DNA from: Hirundichthys speculiger
Lineage: Eukaryota; Chordata; Actinopteri; Beloniformes; Exocoetidae
Length of the DNA stretch: 64,000 nucleotides
Direction: 5' to 3'
Assembly (NCBI GenBank): GCA_018398805.1
Contig: JAGFBZ010000713.1
Coordinates: forward strand, 124,001-188,000
The notes under the pieces were generated by a model that worked only from the letters and a program-made list of their open reading frames with translations, searched no databases and had not been told where the DNA came from. Made by a program: the position numbers and the translations under genes. How positions within the stretch are numbered: position 1 is the first letter of the stretch; every line of letters begins with the position of its first letter. Positions 12,053 through 23,915 of the stretch are shown in pieces.

Positions 12053-13190
12053 AGTTTAAAAATCCTATCTGCGCCCTTTAGGAAAGTCCCTCATCCAGGG
12101 TCCCACCCTGAAGCAGCCTGTGGGAGGGGCTTGTTTCCAACTCAGCGGTTGTCCATTGAGCTCAGTTGGACATAGCCAAAGAGAGTTAATTGGGTTCACC
12201 CAGCGGCAACTGTCCAAATTCCAGGTCAAGTCCAACCAGGGAATGAAAAATAGTTGCAGTTCCCCCACTGACCACTTGGGGCTGGCTCTAAAAGTGAGTC
12301 AATCTCCTTAGAAATAGTTTAGTTGGCTTGTTTTTTTTTTCCTGGAGGGGCTTCCCCATCGGTATGATGTCATTAACCTTGAGGGTTTTTTAACTTGTTG
12401 CATGTCCACTGTGGAGTGAGATGTTTATCTTTCTGGCAGAGTCTCAGGGATGGACTATGTCGTCGTTTTCTTTGTGGGCACTTGGTTGTGTTAGGATTAA
12501 AATATCTGAGGACTTTAATTGTTAGAACTAAAACTTTATTGCCTGTAGGTTGGCTGTTTTTATGATGGTGAGTCCTCAGTTTTGCTGCTTTATGTCCTAA
12601 CGACTGGGATCTCCTGACTTCCTGACCTGCTGTCTTCCAAGGAAGTCTGTGACAGCATAGATAAACCTTTGAGGGACATCTCACAACCACATGTGTCTGG
12701 ATCATCTGAACTCGAAGACAAAGGGCCATAAAATTCAGAAGAACTAAGGATCCGCCTCCTCTGGATCTTTAAAAGATGGACACAATCTGACTTCTAGCGT
12801 GCATTTCCCTGGCATCTCTTGTGTTGTTAAGAAGATGTATCATCGGCCGATTGAAATATTCTGCATGGCATATTAATTCTTTGTATTCATGATTGTATTA
12901 GACTCTTTAATTGACCTTTGTTTCTAGTTTCCTCAATAGGCACCAGATAAAAGAACACAGAGAATTACTTTCAGTTGTTTGTCACATTCGATATGTGGTC
13001 TAGTTGGTCTCATGATGAGACGGGTGGAGGCTTCCTTCAGAGAATGAATCCCTTGAGGACCCCTTGTACGCTACACATCCTTTCTTTTAAATCAAACCCT
13101 TATCCTCAGTTGAAACTTTTAATCAACGGTCACCTAACTTGTTCCCAGCTCCACCAGTGGCCTCAGTTTCTGCAGAAGGGAAATTAAGTT
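11643..13190. other. Unassigned intergenic DNA with a C31 homopolymer
   Basis: A run of 31 C residues occupies 12022-12052. An open frame at 12373-12729 (minus, 118 codons) has no recognisable domain and is rich in basic residues. I could not assign it and regard it as chance. The rest shows no gene. Confidence 0.45.
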
Positions 13191-13194
13191 AGAT

Positions 13195-13315
13195 TCATTA
13201 CCCCAATAGCTAAGTAGCACAGGGGACTCCAGGTGGCCATGCATCTGTCAAAGACCATATTCATGAACATCGTCTGTGCAGTGGTGGCTAACGTGTGTGA
13301 TAAACACTTGAACAC
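13195..13315 (-). pseudogene. Isolated odorant receptor fragment (TM3 region)
   Basis: On the minus strand this piece aligns with 9830-9955 of the OR copy at 9319-10262, through the segment that covers the end of TM3 and the DRY region. The shared landmarks are ggccat, atctgtc, the catgaacatcgtctgtgcag stretch and gtggtggc. The key DRY region has decayed (the DRYVAICSPLRY stretch reads about as DRCMATWSPLCY). Flanking OR sequence on either side is not recognisable. It is in the same orientation as the 9319 copy and opposite to the 14126 copy. Confidence 0.75.
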
Positions 13316-14125
13316 TTGCAATGATCTGTTTGGCTGGCGGACAACAGCGTGCACCTCGTAGGACGAGACCTCTCTGGGCCGGCCTCAACCATCAGTAAAG
13401 CTAAAGCATCCATGTGTCTACTGGACCCCATCCCCCCGTGTCTACTGCACAGGCCCAGACTGGTCTGGCATCCTGTTTAGTTGCAGGAGTCAATGAACCA
13501 TCAGTGCCAGTTTCCCCACAGTCAGGATGCCACTGGGCAGTAGACACTGGGGGGGGGGGGGTTCATTTTTGTTCAATAATGACACTGTGAAAAAATAAGT
13601 TTTGTCCCTGTGAGGTTGTATTTGCCTCATGTTGAGAAGATCAGATTATTTTCATTATGTTTTTATACAAAAAAAAAGGATTAAAAGAGGGGTGCCAACT
13701 TAAACACACAACTGTATTGGAATTATATGAAGGGATTTAATGAATAAAGTTTAAATTTGAGGGAGGTGACCTTAAAGTGTGCTGACGGTTTCTACGGCCA
13801 CCAGGTTGACGTCATGTAGCAGACTGGTCTCTCAGGTGAATCCACCTTTATAACAGTCAAACCCAGGTTGTGGTCTGTTGTCGTTCGGCTGCCTGGTGGC
13901 TGTTTGGTAAATGAAGAACAAGAAGAATAAACTGTAATGTTCACAGCTTCTTCTGTATTGTTTTTAAAAGTTTTTTTTTTTTTTTTTTAAGCTCTGATCT
14001 CTTTGTTTCCAGTTGTTCTTTGTGGATAGCAACCTCAGTGTTTTAAGGTTTTCTTTTTGATCTGAAGAGACTTTTTCAGGTGAAAACTGAGACCCCCCCT
14101 CATTTCATGTTTCTGTTTCAGGCGG

Positions 14126-15070
14126 ATGGAAAACTACACCTTCAACAGCTTCACGCTCCGGTTGGAGGGCTTAAAGGTCTCAGAGGCTTCCACGTCCTCC
14201 GTCTTTTTTCTCTTCCTCTTCTCCTACCTGTTTATCATCGTAGCCAATGCAGGCATGTTAGTGCTGGTTTTCATTGACAGAAGCCTCCATCAGCCCATGT
14301 ACCTGCTCTTCTGTAACCTGGCCTTTAATGACATTCTTGGTAACACTTACTTGATGCCTCGTCTGCTCGTGGATCTTCTCAGACCTCCCTCTGAGCGCCT
14401 CATCAGCTACCACGAGTGTGTGGTTCAGGCGTTCGTCTGTCACATATTTGGCGCTGCTTCACACACGGTGTTAATGACAATGACCTTTGACAGATACGTG
14501 GCCATCTGTAATCCTCTGCGTTACTCTGCAATAATGACCAATAAGATGTTGGTGAAGCTGATGGTTTCAGCCTGGGGAGTGGCCTTCGTTTTAATCGGGA
14601 TTCTGCTCGGTCTGACCATACGGCTGAACCGATGCAGGACTGTGATCACCAACCCGTACTGCGACAACCCCTCGCTGTTTAAGCTGTCATGCGAGAGTGT
14701 GGTCATCAACAACATCTACGGCCTCATGTTAAGTGTGTTTTTTTTTTAACAGCCTCCATAGGAAGCATCGTTTTCACTTATATGAAGATCACAGTGGTCT
14801 GTCTGACCAGCAAGAGCAAATCTTTAAACAGTAAAGCCTTGAAGACCTGCAGCACTCATCTCTTGGTGTATTTAATTATGTTTACATGTGGAAAATTTGC
14901 CATCATGCTGCATCGGTTTCCCTCAATACGCCAACCAGAGAAAACTCTCTGCTATCTTGTTTCACGTCATCCCTGGCAGCCTCAATCCCATCATTTATGG
15001 GGCTCAGTCAAAGGAAATCAAGAAGTTCTTTTCTAAGTTTTTTCAATCCAGGAAGGTTTTTTCATCCTGA
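14126..15070 (+). pseudogene. Odorant receptor copy with two 1-base indels
   Basis: The copy starts with an ATG four bases after a splice acceptor (ctgtttcag, gcgg, atg) and begins MENYTFNSF. It matches the 9319 copy over its whole length. The frame breaks first in a run of ten T at 14738-14747, where one T fewer than needed is present (TM5). It is restored by one extra T at 14923, just after the HRFP segment (TM6-TM7 loop). The C-terminus then reads NPIIYGAQSKEIKKFF and stops at 15070. As written it cannot make a full receptor. The first break lies in a homopolymer and could be a sequencing error; the second is not in a long run. Confidence 0.85.
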
Positions 15071-15194
15071 TAATGTCAGTAATGTCTCATTTTGGAAAAT
15101 GGACCAGTTACTATTGACAAGTTGTTAGAAATGTAGTTGTACCTGACTTTTTTCTCTTGGTGATGTTGCCAAGAGGAAACCTGACATTTAGAGG

Positions 15195-15263
15195 CCTCAG
15201 TCAAAGGAAATCAAGAGCTTCTTGTCAAAGTCGTTCTGGTCCAGGAAGGTTTTATCATCATGA
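15195..15263 (+). pseudogene. Duplicated 3' end of an odorant receptor gene
   Basis: The + strand reads QSKEIKSFLSKSF then SRKVLSS and a stop, nearly the same as the last 22 codons of the OR copy ending at 15070. Only the cytoplasmic tail segment is present, about 120 bp downstream of that copy. It suggests a second OR copy largely lost by deletion, or a local tandem duplication of the 3' end. Confidence 0.8.
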
Positions 15264-16671
15264 TGATGTCGATGTCAAAGGAGAATTTATCCTTTATTTA
15301 TTTATTGTTTTCATGAACCTCTGAAATAAGTGACTTTTAGGAATGTAACCTAAAGTAAATGATGTGTGTGTCTGAATGTTGTTTTGAAAGAAAGTGCCTG
15401 TTTATTGAGTAAAAGTGTTTGTTTTCAGACTGTTTAACTTCAGCTGACTGAGTGGAAGTGAAGTTTGGAGAGCTGCCCTCCACCACCGTTTGAACACAAA
15501 CTTGATGAAAACAAGCATTCAAATCTGCTCAAAACATCTACGGTAACCTTTGAACCAGTGTCACTTTGATCGATTTCTATCGAGGATCAAACGAGAGGAT
15601 CTGTGTTGATTCTGACGGGCTAAATCGGGCTTGCTAGTTCGACTCACAAAGTCAAGAAAATTGCAGAAATAAAGTAGATTTTTTTATGTACCTTATCAGA
15701 TATAAATCATAAAAAACCATAAATGTTTGTATAAATAAGTGTGTGGTCTTTTGAGTGACATCTGGCTCTGGCTAATGACCAGTCATCATCACTTTAGGTA
15801 CTTAGCACTGTCTTGACTGGACTTCTGAGGTGTAAATATAGATCTAACAGGTCATTATAAAATTCATTTTTAAGATTATATGGGGTTTTCTGTTGGTAAC
15901 ATTTCTGGAGGGGTTTGAGGACGAAGCTTAGCAAAGTGGTTGAAGGCTGCTGACCAGAGGACAACAGCTGGACTGTTTCTAGCTCGTCAGCTTCTACCTC
16001 CTTGTAGAAGCTGGATCCTCTGGTGTAACTGTCACTTCAGATCATTCCAGGACCTTTTAAAGTTGACTGACTGGACCAACAGGAACCTGATCATGCTCCA
16101 CCGATGTTCAGTGACCTTGGCTGACAGACAGCAGTCTTGGCCATTCACAGGTTGTTGTCTCTATGACTGAATCTCCAACAAGACAGACTGGACACTTTTT
16201 AGATTTGAGCAAAGTTTAGTTCTTTTGCACGCAGGGAGGATGTAAAGAATAGGATGACGGTAAAATGACCAAAGAAACACTGGCATCAATGTTTTTAAGC
16301 ACGAGCAGGAAGTTTGAAGAAGTGTTGGAAAAACCCAGAAGGACTTTAATATCTGACCGGTTCATGGCACAGCGCCTGAATCATTTACGATGCTTTTTTA
16401 TGTCTAGTTGAGAAAATGATGCATGTTTATGAAAACACCATATCTATATCTATTTATTATTTCTCATTTCCTTCTTTAGAAACCACAAAACACCATCAGA
16501 TGCATTCATTCATTCAAAAATATTTCAAATAGTATCATCATAAGTAGTAGCAGCAGTTAGCAGCTTATGTTTTTTATGTCATATCAGCATCTTTTTAAAA
16601 GATTTTCTAGTGGCCTTTATTGGATAGAGAAAAAGCAATGACTAAAAAGGGACAACAACATCTTACAACTT
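15264..16671. other. Unassigned intergenic DNA
   Basis: No gene, transposon end or RNA was recognised. The open frames at 15337-15522 and 15940-16170 are short and without motifs. Confidence 0.4.
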
Positions 16672-17459
16672 GGGCTGTCAAAGTTATCGCGTTACCACTA
16701 TTTTTTAACGCGAGATTAACGCACACACATTTCTGTAAATATGACCCCCGGCCAATAAGTGTATTTACAGTCAATGTGTGGGACAAACATGGTGATAGAA
16801 AAAGGTCTTATGAATGGCAGGTTTAGCCTTGTGCTGCCAGATGGGTCTGTTGAGGAGAAAAAGGTTATTTGTATTTACTGTCACTGTGAATTGAGTTACC
16901 ACCGAAGGACGGTAAAGTTAGTTTCACATCCAATATTTTCTTTCTCTTTAAACTTTAATAGAATCATGAAAATTGCACTGATTTCATCCAGGTTGGTATA
17001 TTTTTGTAGATATAAAGTATGCCAGACATTTCACCGGTGTCATCAACCCTCCAAGCTCAGTGGGCGTGGCTAAAACTCTCAGGAACAGCGCTGAATGTCC
17101 TTCAGAGTACCTCGCTGCTGCCACGGAGTTTAGAGACCATCAGCAAATTACTGCGGTCAAGCAGCAGCCCCGACAAAATACACTAAGAAGCTGATGAATT
17201 AAGACCCCAAACAGTATGGCAGCATTGGTGGACTTCTGGTTTTCAAACTAAAGGCTTAAAAAAAAAAATAAAGCAGATCCCTGTGACCCTGTATAGGACA
17301 AAACAGGTATAGATGATGGATGGATGGATGGATGGATGGATGGATGGATAGATGGATAAACAGAACATTAAAAATGCAATTATGTGTGATTATTCAAAAG
17401 TTAACTATGAAAATCTTTCGATTAATCGCGATTAAAAAATTTAATTGACTGACAGCCCT
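16672..17459 (+). mobile_element. Non-autonomous hAT-like element carrying a BED-type zinc finger remnant
   Basis: The ends gggctgtcaaagtta and agggctgtcagtcaatt (the latter as reverse complement) form terminal inverted repeats. On the + strand, 16810-16920 encodes a segment with GRFSLVLPDGSVEEKK, then a CxxC pair (ICIYCHCELSYHR), like the BED zinc finger at the N-terminus of ZBED-type hAT transposases. A fragment of another fish repeat with a (GGAT)n tail (17253-17357) is embedded. No target duplication was identified with confidence. Confidence 0.6.
17314..17357. repeat. (GGAT)n microsatellite
   Basis: About ten copies of ggat follow a segment containing ccctgtatagg and aaacaggtatag. The same 3' motif order is seen at 54640-54710 and, inverted, near 47458-47525, so it is the tail of a dispersed fish repeat. 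Confidence 0.85.
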
Positions 17460-17989
17460 AATTACAGCACTAGTAATTGAACCCCCAAACCACTATGTGA
17501 GAGTCCACCCACTTAACCACTAGACTACCTAGCAAATACTATTGTAGGACCCTGACATTATACTAATTTTTAAAATTAAATTTCCCCATCCAATACTCCT
17601 ATGATTAGTTAGGGTACCATTCAACAAATCATCCTTCAAATAACATTTGTCGCCTATTCCACAGATGTTGACCCACCACACACCACGAAAGAGAAGACAA
17701 AAATAAATAGTGCCAAAATGGAAAACCCTTCTTCCCCTTAAACTTTGGTTCTCTTGAACGTAAAGAACCTAATCTGTATGATTTATGCAGAGGTGAATAT
17801 GAAATTGCAGCCATTTGTGCTGCTTATATTTTTATAACTGGCATATAACTGACAAATGTGAGCATTCCTTCCTATTTTCAATCTTGAATTTCTCATTTAC
17901 ATTACAAGGTTCATGAACATTGCTATGTGTTTGATTTTCCATCACTGCTGATGAGGTCAAAGGTCAAACCTCACTGAATAAATTTGTTT

Positions 17990-18250
17990 TGTGAACTCCA
18001 GGCCTGTAGCAGCTCACATTCAGAAGAATGTTCAGATGTTTTGGTGAGCACCTCCAGAGGCTCACGTTCTCTCCAGGACTGAGGTCAGAGATTTGTGACA
18101 GCTATTGGTGTACCTTCACTTTATTTGTCCTGAACTTACTTGGCAGTAACTTTGGAGGTGTGTTTGGGGTCACTGTTCATTTTAAAGACCCATCCACACC
18201 CAAGCTTTGGCATTTTTCTGGAGTTGCTTGGAGGAACATTTAGGTGTGAT
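17990..18250 (-). mobile_element. Tc1-like transposon fragment
   Basis: On the plus strand the piece reads tttggggtcactgttcatttt and aaagacccatcca, which belong to the complement of a Tc1-like coding region. It abuts the retroviral pol remnant at about 18245, so the transposon probably interrupts or replaces the rest of pol. The assignment is from the family motif order, not from a search. Confidence 0.5.
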
Positions 18251-18780
18251 AATTACAAGTTCACACCCTTTGATCAGACCCTCATCATATTTTGTCTCAG
18301 CCCACAATCTGGGGGGCAGGTCTTTCAGGGCCTCTAGTATGTGAGGAGAGGAGAAAAGTTCAGAGGAAAAACAGAAATTTTCATCATCAACTACCAGCTG
18401 CACAGTTTTCTGGCAGTGAGTTATTTCATTCATGATCTGTTTATACATCTTGCAATAGGAAAAAAAAGAACACACCCTCATCGGGGGTAGGTTCCTAATC
18501 AGTTGCTCTCTCCCCTTGACAAACAAATTGGCCTAGCTCATACCACTCTGCATCAGATGGCTTGGACAATGGAACAAAGGAGGTAATATCAGTGTGAGAC
18601 AGAAACGAATGTCTCTGTTCCAGGGTTAGTGAGACAGACAAAGCACAAAAACATTCATCCCAAAACTTACATACAACAGCTAATGTATCATACTTTTGTT
18701 TGTAAACCCCTTTTTCATAATCTGGATCTTGGCCACTTGGATTAAAGAAAGATGTGCAATGTAAATCCCCTTTCTTCATA
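18182..18780 (-). pseudogene. Endogenous retrovirus pol fragment (RT N-terminal border)
   Basis: The minus strand has two open pieces (18495-18779 and 18182-18526). The second contains LPPRLWAETKYDEGLIKG followed by VIITPK, the stretch that leads into the reverse transcriptase of many fish retroviral Pol proteins. The polymerase core itself is missing: sequence downstream (below about 18245) is of Tc1 type. No functional enzyme could be made. It lies in the right order and strand to belong with the gag and LTR remnants above it. Confidence 0.65.
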
Positions 18781-18784
18781 TAGT

Positions 18785-19480
18785 CTGAATTTGGTCATGT
18801 CCTAGCATGGCATAAATTCAGACAATATTTGGAAATCGGACAACTCCAACGTTCCACTGATAACCATATGATGGAGTGGTGTAACTGTTCTTTAACATGG
18901 TGTGTTCATAATCACCTTCTTCATGATCTGATGGGGTCTGAGTTATGTGGAGACCTTCAGCACCTGATGTGATTTTAGTCTTAATATAACATTATGTCCC
19001 TTCCCAAAAGATTTATGGGACACAAATCTGACAGAATACAGCTATGTTTAAAACTTCCTGTTCTTGGAGTGAAACAAGTGAGTAGTACAGTAAACGTCTC
19101 TCTTTGGCAGTGACCAGATGCAGAAATTGAGAAAATTTAACGTCCTCCCAGAGAGGGAGGAGGGTCAAACACTAACTATTTTAACGCAGGATGAGTAGTA
19201 CCAGAATCTACCATGAATGGTACAGATACACCTGTTACATCCAAGTTAAAATTTGGAAAAGACGTGCAAACATCATTACAGATAAATATAGGTTGTAGTA
19301 TGTGTGTATGTTGGATGTGACTGCAGCTGCAGGTTTGTGTGTGTGTCTGTGTGGTGTCCCACTTCCCTTTTCACACGATGATGAAAAAGTCTCAGTGTGG
19401 ACTGTTACATCCTCTGGGGTCATCTCCTCCTCGCACACCATCAGTCTACCTGGCCTCCCATGCCGAAATCTCGAGTTTCT
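18785..19480 (-). other. Internal retroviral remnant, unassigned
   Basis: This piece joins the gag and pol remnants on the minus strand. I see only short frames (for example 19235-19441) and no protease motif such as DTGA. It probably held the protease region, now decayed. Confidence 0.4.
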
Positions 19481-20050
19481 GGGACATTCACTTTTCCAGC
19501 GTCCAGTTTGACCACAGTTATGCCATTGGTCAGGTTCTCCAGGCTGCTAGTGACCGCGGCGTCTGTCATTAGCCGCGGCATCTGCCATGGCTCGCTGCTG
19601 ATTCAGTCCCAGAGCAGCGTGTGTTTTTGTGAAGTTTTGATTCCCTCTTGGCCGCTGATCTCTGCTTTTGTCAGACAGCACATTCTGTGCATATCTGTGA
19701 AGCTCATCCAGGCGTGTTTTATACCTAATGTCTGCATAAAGTTGATGAATTTGCGCAGCAACATCAGGTTTCAGTCCATCCATAATTGCAGAACACAAAA
19801 CTTTCCCAGGGCCCAGTACGATCAGCAGGTTGAGCCAACTCTGAGTGGTGGTTGAATATCTCCTCGGCCTTCAGTGGCCTGTCTCTGCCTCTGGGAACAA
19901 CAATCTCTGCACTGGTTGTGTCAGCTTCAAAATTTCTATTTGGAGATGGTGAATGTGCTGGACCAACATGGGCATCAGGTGATCTTTCAGCAGAAAGACC
20001 AGGAGGAACTGGAGGCGGCGGCAGCGGAAGAGACGAGTCCAGATTCATGT
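19481..20050 (-). pseudogene. Endogenous retrovirus gag remnant
   Basis: On the minus strand, 19764-20048 encodes a proline-rich segment. The frame at 19547-19798 contains IMDGLKPDVAAQIHQLY and a DELHRYAQ stretch, as in the C-terminal capsid part of gag. Just beyond, at about 19481-19525, a nucleocapsid zinc knuckle is recognisable: NCGQTGRWKSECP. Its first Cys is Trp and its His is Arg, so two of the four zinc ligands are lost. Several frame changes separate the parts. Gag would build the virus core; this copy is dead. Confidence 0.7.
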
Positions 20051-20790
20051 GCAGTTTAGTTGTGGTTTAGCCTGTATAGCAGGAGCAAAGGCACAAGAAG
20101 TGAAACATCGCTGTTGTACGGATGCGTTATCAGTTCGTCCAGCCACATCTCCAATCAAGTCCCGCTGCCTTCTAAATTTCATATACACGCTTAAAAAGAA
20201 ATCAAATCAACCCTTTTATTTAAATTAACAGGCACCTGTGGTGCTTTTCTATTTTACGAATGCCATCAGATCTGTTTTTTTTTTATTAAATCAGGACGTC
20301 CCATTTCTTTCAATACGTTCCTTTACTTTCTAGATCTGAGTCGTACTAAGACTCTCATCCTCTGGAGATCCACATTCTCTCAACCTTCATTTACACATAC
20401 CAAACACTCGGGCCCATACTTCATTGACATGTCTTGCTGGCCTTTCTGCCTTCGTGATCTTTCACCGGTGCAAAAGTGCTAAAATGCCGCATCTACTTGT
20501 CCTCTATTTTACAATAAATGCTTTGTAGATACAATAGACTTATCCTTTCAGACCGTATTTTACTTCCTAGGCTCGTTTAGGTCTGCAGATTCACCCTAAT
20601 ATTCAGACCAGTCCTCTCAGATGGTCCGAGTTAAAAAGGAGCTCACCGTGTTGCCTCTGATAATTCCAGCGGTGTCCCAATGTCGGTTTTGTCCTGGTCC
20701 CTACTTTATTTTCAATCATGGTAGGGCTGAGGTAATTTGTCCTCGAGGCGGCCAACCACCAGTGACCTCTCCGACGAAGTTTTACTCGTG

Positions 20791-20810
20791 GAATCCTGTT
20801 CGTGACGCCA
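20791..20810 (-). promoter_or_regulatory. Candidate retroviral primer-binding site
   Basis: The minus strand reads tggcgtcacgaacaggattc three bases after the LTR end (acaaca). Position, the TGG start and the distance to gag fit a tRNA primer-binding site. I cannot name the tRNA with certainty. Confidence 0.6.
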
Positions 20811-20813
20811 AAA

Positions 20814-21321
20814 TGTTGTGGCAATTTTCATAAATCGCACAAACTAAATTATTGATCCTTAACAAAATGCAACAGCAGAGAGCTCAAACTTTAACCAAGT
20901 TTATTTAAGCTGAGTGCAGCAGCGGGACACAGTCATGCAGCCTGCAGGCTGGATAGTTGTGTCCGTCGTAACAAACATTTACATCTGTTTTATAGGTGAC
21001 TCTTAAGATGTCTGCCAGATGAAAGAGTAAGATGAAACAATGATTATTTATTAAACATTGTGGTATGTGAATTAGATTATTAGCAAGTCTGACAGAGCAA
21101 AAGGCAGGACCTGATTCAATACACATTTCAGTAGGTGGTGGTGGAAGTCTGCTAAAACAAGGGACAGGAATTCATTTGATATGCGTTTTGGTAGGTGCGA
21201 AAGGAAATCTCATAAAGACAACGTGTGACTGCCCTCCTCCCTGGGAAGATTTCTCACAGTGCATGATAGAGTCTGTTGATCCCTTTTAACTCTGAGTTTC
21301 TTTGTTGTAACTAACACCACA
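20814..21321 (-). mobile_element. 5' LTR of the endogenous retrovirus
   Basis: On the minus strand the order is: a TGTGG start (+ strand ccaca at 21317-21321), an imperfect ~70-bp repeat in U3 (about 21095-21235, both copies containing gtaggtg), a TATA box (tataaaac, 20987-20994), a polyadenylation signal (aataaa, 20900-20905) and an end ccacaaca at 20814. The primer-binding site follows. The lower boundary is well supported. The upper boundary is a guess from the TG...CA rule. No 3' LTR was found, so the element is truncated. Confidence 0.6.
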
Positions 21322-21539
21322 TCTTGTATTCAAATTTTCCACTACATGTATCCACAGGAGTCTCTGATTAGCTCAAATGATGTTAGTTATCAGAACCTGG
21401 GATTCTCCAGTCAGCTATATATGTCTGACTTTTAAACAGAAATAAAATACATCTTTAAAAAAATGTCCCGTTCTGATATTTTATCAAAAAAGAACACCAA
21501 ATGAAGACCAGATCTAAAACAGGAAATGTTTCCTGAACT

Positions 21540-23640
21540 TTAGGAAAGATATGGAGAAAAAATAAGTTCTTATGTGCCTTTTTCTAATCAGGCTTGTGAT
21601 GAAGCTCAGACCTTCAGGAACAGAGTTTTTGATTCAATTCACATTAGTGATGTTGAGAAGCACCTGTGGCTGCACATCAATCTAGAAAATGTTATTAAAC
21701 CATTTCTAAATGCTGGACTCTTCAGTATTCTACAGTGAAAAAACATTAAGTGGAAAATACTGAAGAAAGCTATCAGTCTTCTCAGGTGTGGACAAACAAA
21801 TTCAGCCCAAGGTCAGACAGAGTAATCTTCAGAGAAACACAGTAACATTCAAGAGCTGCATCTCAGAGCCCTGCAGGCCTCACTGAGCAGGTTTATGTCC
21901 AAACATTCTGGGGACTGATAAAGTATTACTGAGCTGAAGTGAATATAAGAGTCCATGACAGCACAGTTAGAAGAGAAGACTGAACAGTATGGTTTGTTTG
22001 GAGGCATTTCCAGGAGAAAACCACCCTTGTTTCTAAAAACAACATAAAAGCATGACTGAGGTTCACTAAACTGCATCTGAACAAACCAGCAGCCTTGTGG
22101 AACAATGTCGTCTAGACCAGCGGTTCTCAACTGGTTTGGCTTCAGGACCCACCATCATCACCCTTAATGACAAGCCATGACCCAAATCAAGGAAAATTTC
22201 CAACTTCTCAAATTTATTGAATAAAAAGATTGTGCAGTTTGAATCGGAGATAGTAAAATAGAATATCACAGAATGCCAACACAAAAAAAAAAAAAGTTTA
22301 TTGGTGAACCAAAATGGCCCAAAATGGCATAACTAAAATGACTTCAAGTGGGAAATATTCCCTTTGATGCTTAATTAGCTGCATTTTAATTAAATCCAAA
22401 ACATTTCACTTTAGTAACTTCAGCCTTTTTTAACAGACTCAATATGCACAAACATGAAATAAAAAAGTGCAACCACTGAGCAGTAATTTTAAAAAGATCT
22501 CAAATATGTAGCGTTTGCTGAGTACCGAGTTCCTGAATATATAACAATTTCCTATTAAAACTATTAAGTCACATAATTAAAGCGTTAATCATAAGGCTGA
22601 CATAACAATCAGAACATTTCAGTAACAGCCATTTTTAAGACCCAACAGTGCTTTTATGCACAAATATGAAATAAAACAGTGCAACCACTGAGCAGTAGTT
22701 TCAAAAAGAACCCAAAATATATAGTTTTAGTTTTAATAACCACTCACTCACCTTTGTCTTCAAGATAAGAAAATCCATATCTCATATATTCTTTGTTGTA
22801 TCTGTTTTTCACCTGCTCAACATATGGAAACAAACTTTGCAGGTCTTCTTCTATGGTGTAAACTGGCGGGTGTCAACTCGCATTACAGGACATTATCGCC
22901 ATCTACTGTTAAGGAGTATGAATGACACTTTTTTTTTTTTTTTTTTTTAGCATTTCCTTTCCCAGGCAAAGGCCCACGACCCAATGAAAACGGGTCTGCG
23001 ACCCACTGAAAACGGGTCTGCGACCCATTTTTGGGTCGCGACCCACCAGTTGAGAACCACTGGTCTAGACAGATGAGACCAGAGACCAGAACCATGTTTG
23101 GAGGAGACCAACACAGCATTTCACCAGAAACGCCTCAGACCCACTGTCAAGCACGGTGGTGGAGGGGTGATGGTTTGGGGCTGTTTGCAGCCACAGGACC
23201 TGGACACCCTGCAGTCTTTGAGTGACCGTGAACTCCTCTGTTTATCACAGTATTCTGGAGACACATGTGAGGCTGAAACTGGGTCATGTGACAGGAAAAT
23301 GACCCCAAACACATCAGCAGATTTACATCAGAATGGCTGGAAAATAAAAGAACCAATGTTCTGGAGAATATTCCAGTCAAGGTCCAGACCTCAATCAGAT
23401 TAAAATGCTGTGGTGGGACCTTCAGAGAGCTGTGAAGAAGCAAACATCCAAAAACCTCAATGAACTGAAGCAACGTTGTAAAGAAGGACAGAGCAGAACT
23501 CCTCCAGAACCATGAGAGACACTGAAGAAGACAAACTGGAAATGAAAACTTTAAGCTAATGCTGCTAAAGGTGGATGGTGATTTATGGGGGTATTTAGTA
23601 TTGCCCTTATTAGTCCTCCTTTTGGCTTCATCTTCGTTAA
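21540..23640 (+). mobile_element. Decayed Tc1-like transposon, split by a hAT element
   Basis: Left of the hAT insertion the + strand shows Tc1-type sequence (ctgcaggcctcactgag, aaaccagcag). To the right, 23071-23560 continues with agatgagaccagagacc and a segment that encodes [12 protein letters not shown] (about 23148-23185), the DDE domain landmark. Stops and frameshifts are frequent. The left and right limits are approximate, as terminal repeats could not be found. Confidence 0.7.
22118..23062 (-). mobile_element. hAT element, non-autonomous, with perfect 8-bp target duplication
   Basis: The left end cagcggttctcaactggt and the inverted right end cagtggttctcaactggt are terminal repeats. 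The flanks gtctagac at 22110-22117 and 23063-23070 are identical. The same family recurs at 61326-62675. Near 22750-22910 on the minus strand a decayed copy of the hAT zinc finger N-terminus is present (compare the 61937-62176 remnant). A T-rich run sits at 22929-22948. Insertion is into the Tc1-like remnant. Confidence 0.88.
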
Positions 23641-23915
23641 ATAAATACTGACAGTGAAAAACTTGTTTATCTGAGGGTGTATTTGCTCAATAATGAGACC
23701 CACTATGATCAGATAACTGTTATTATGTTTTTACACAAATTAAGACAGAAAAACTGGCTTTTATGGCAATTTACTGACCAGATTAAAATTTGCTTTTATT
23801 TTTCAAATCATATCAAAGCAGGTTTTCCAGGAATTTGTTTGTCTCACTAAAACTCACGTATTAAATATGACACACGTGGTTCAGCGCATCATTGGTCCAC
23901 CTGGTCATTCCTGTA

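Noticed and set aside
12373..12729. 118-codon open frame (minus)
   Set aside because: No domain or homologous copy could be named, and its composition fits chance.
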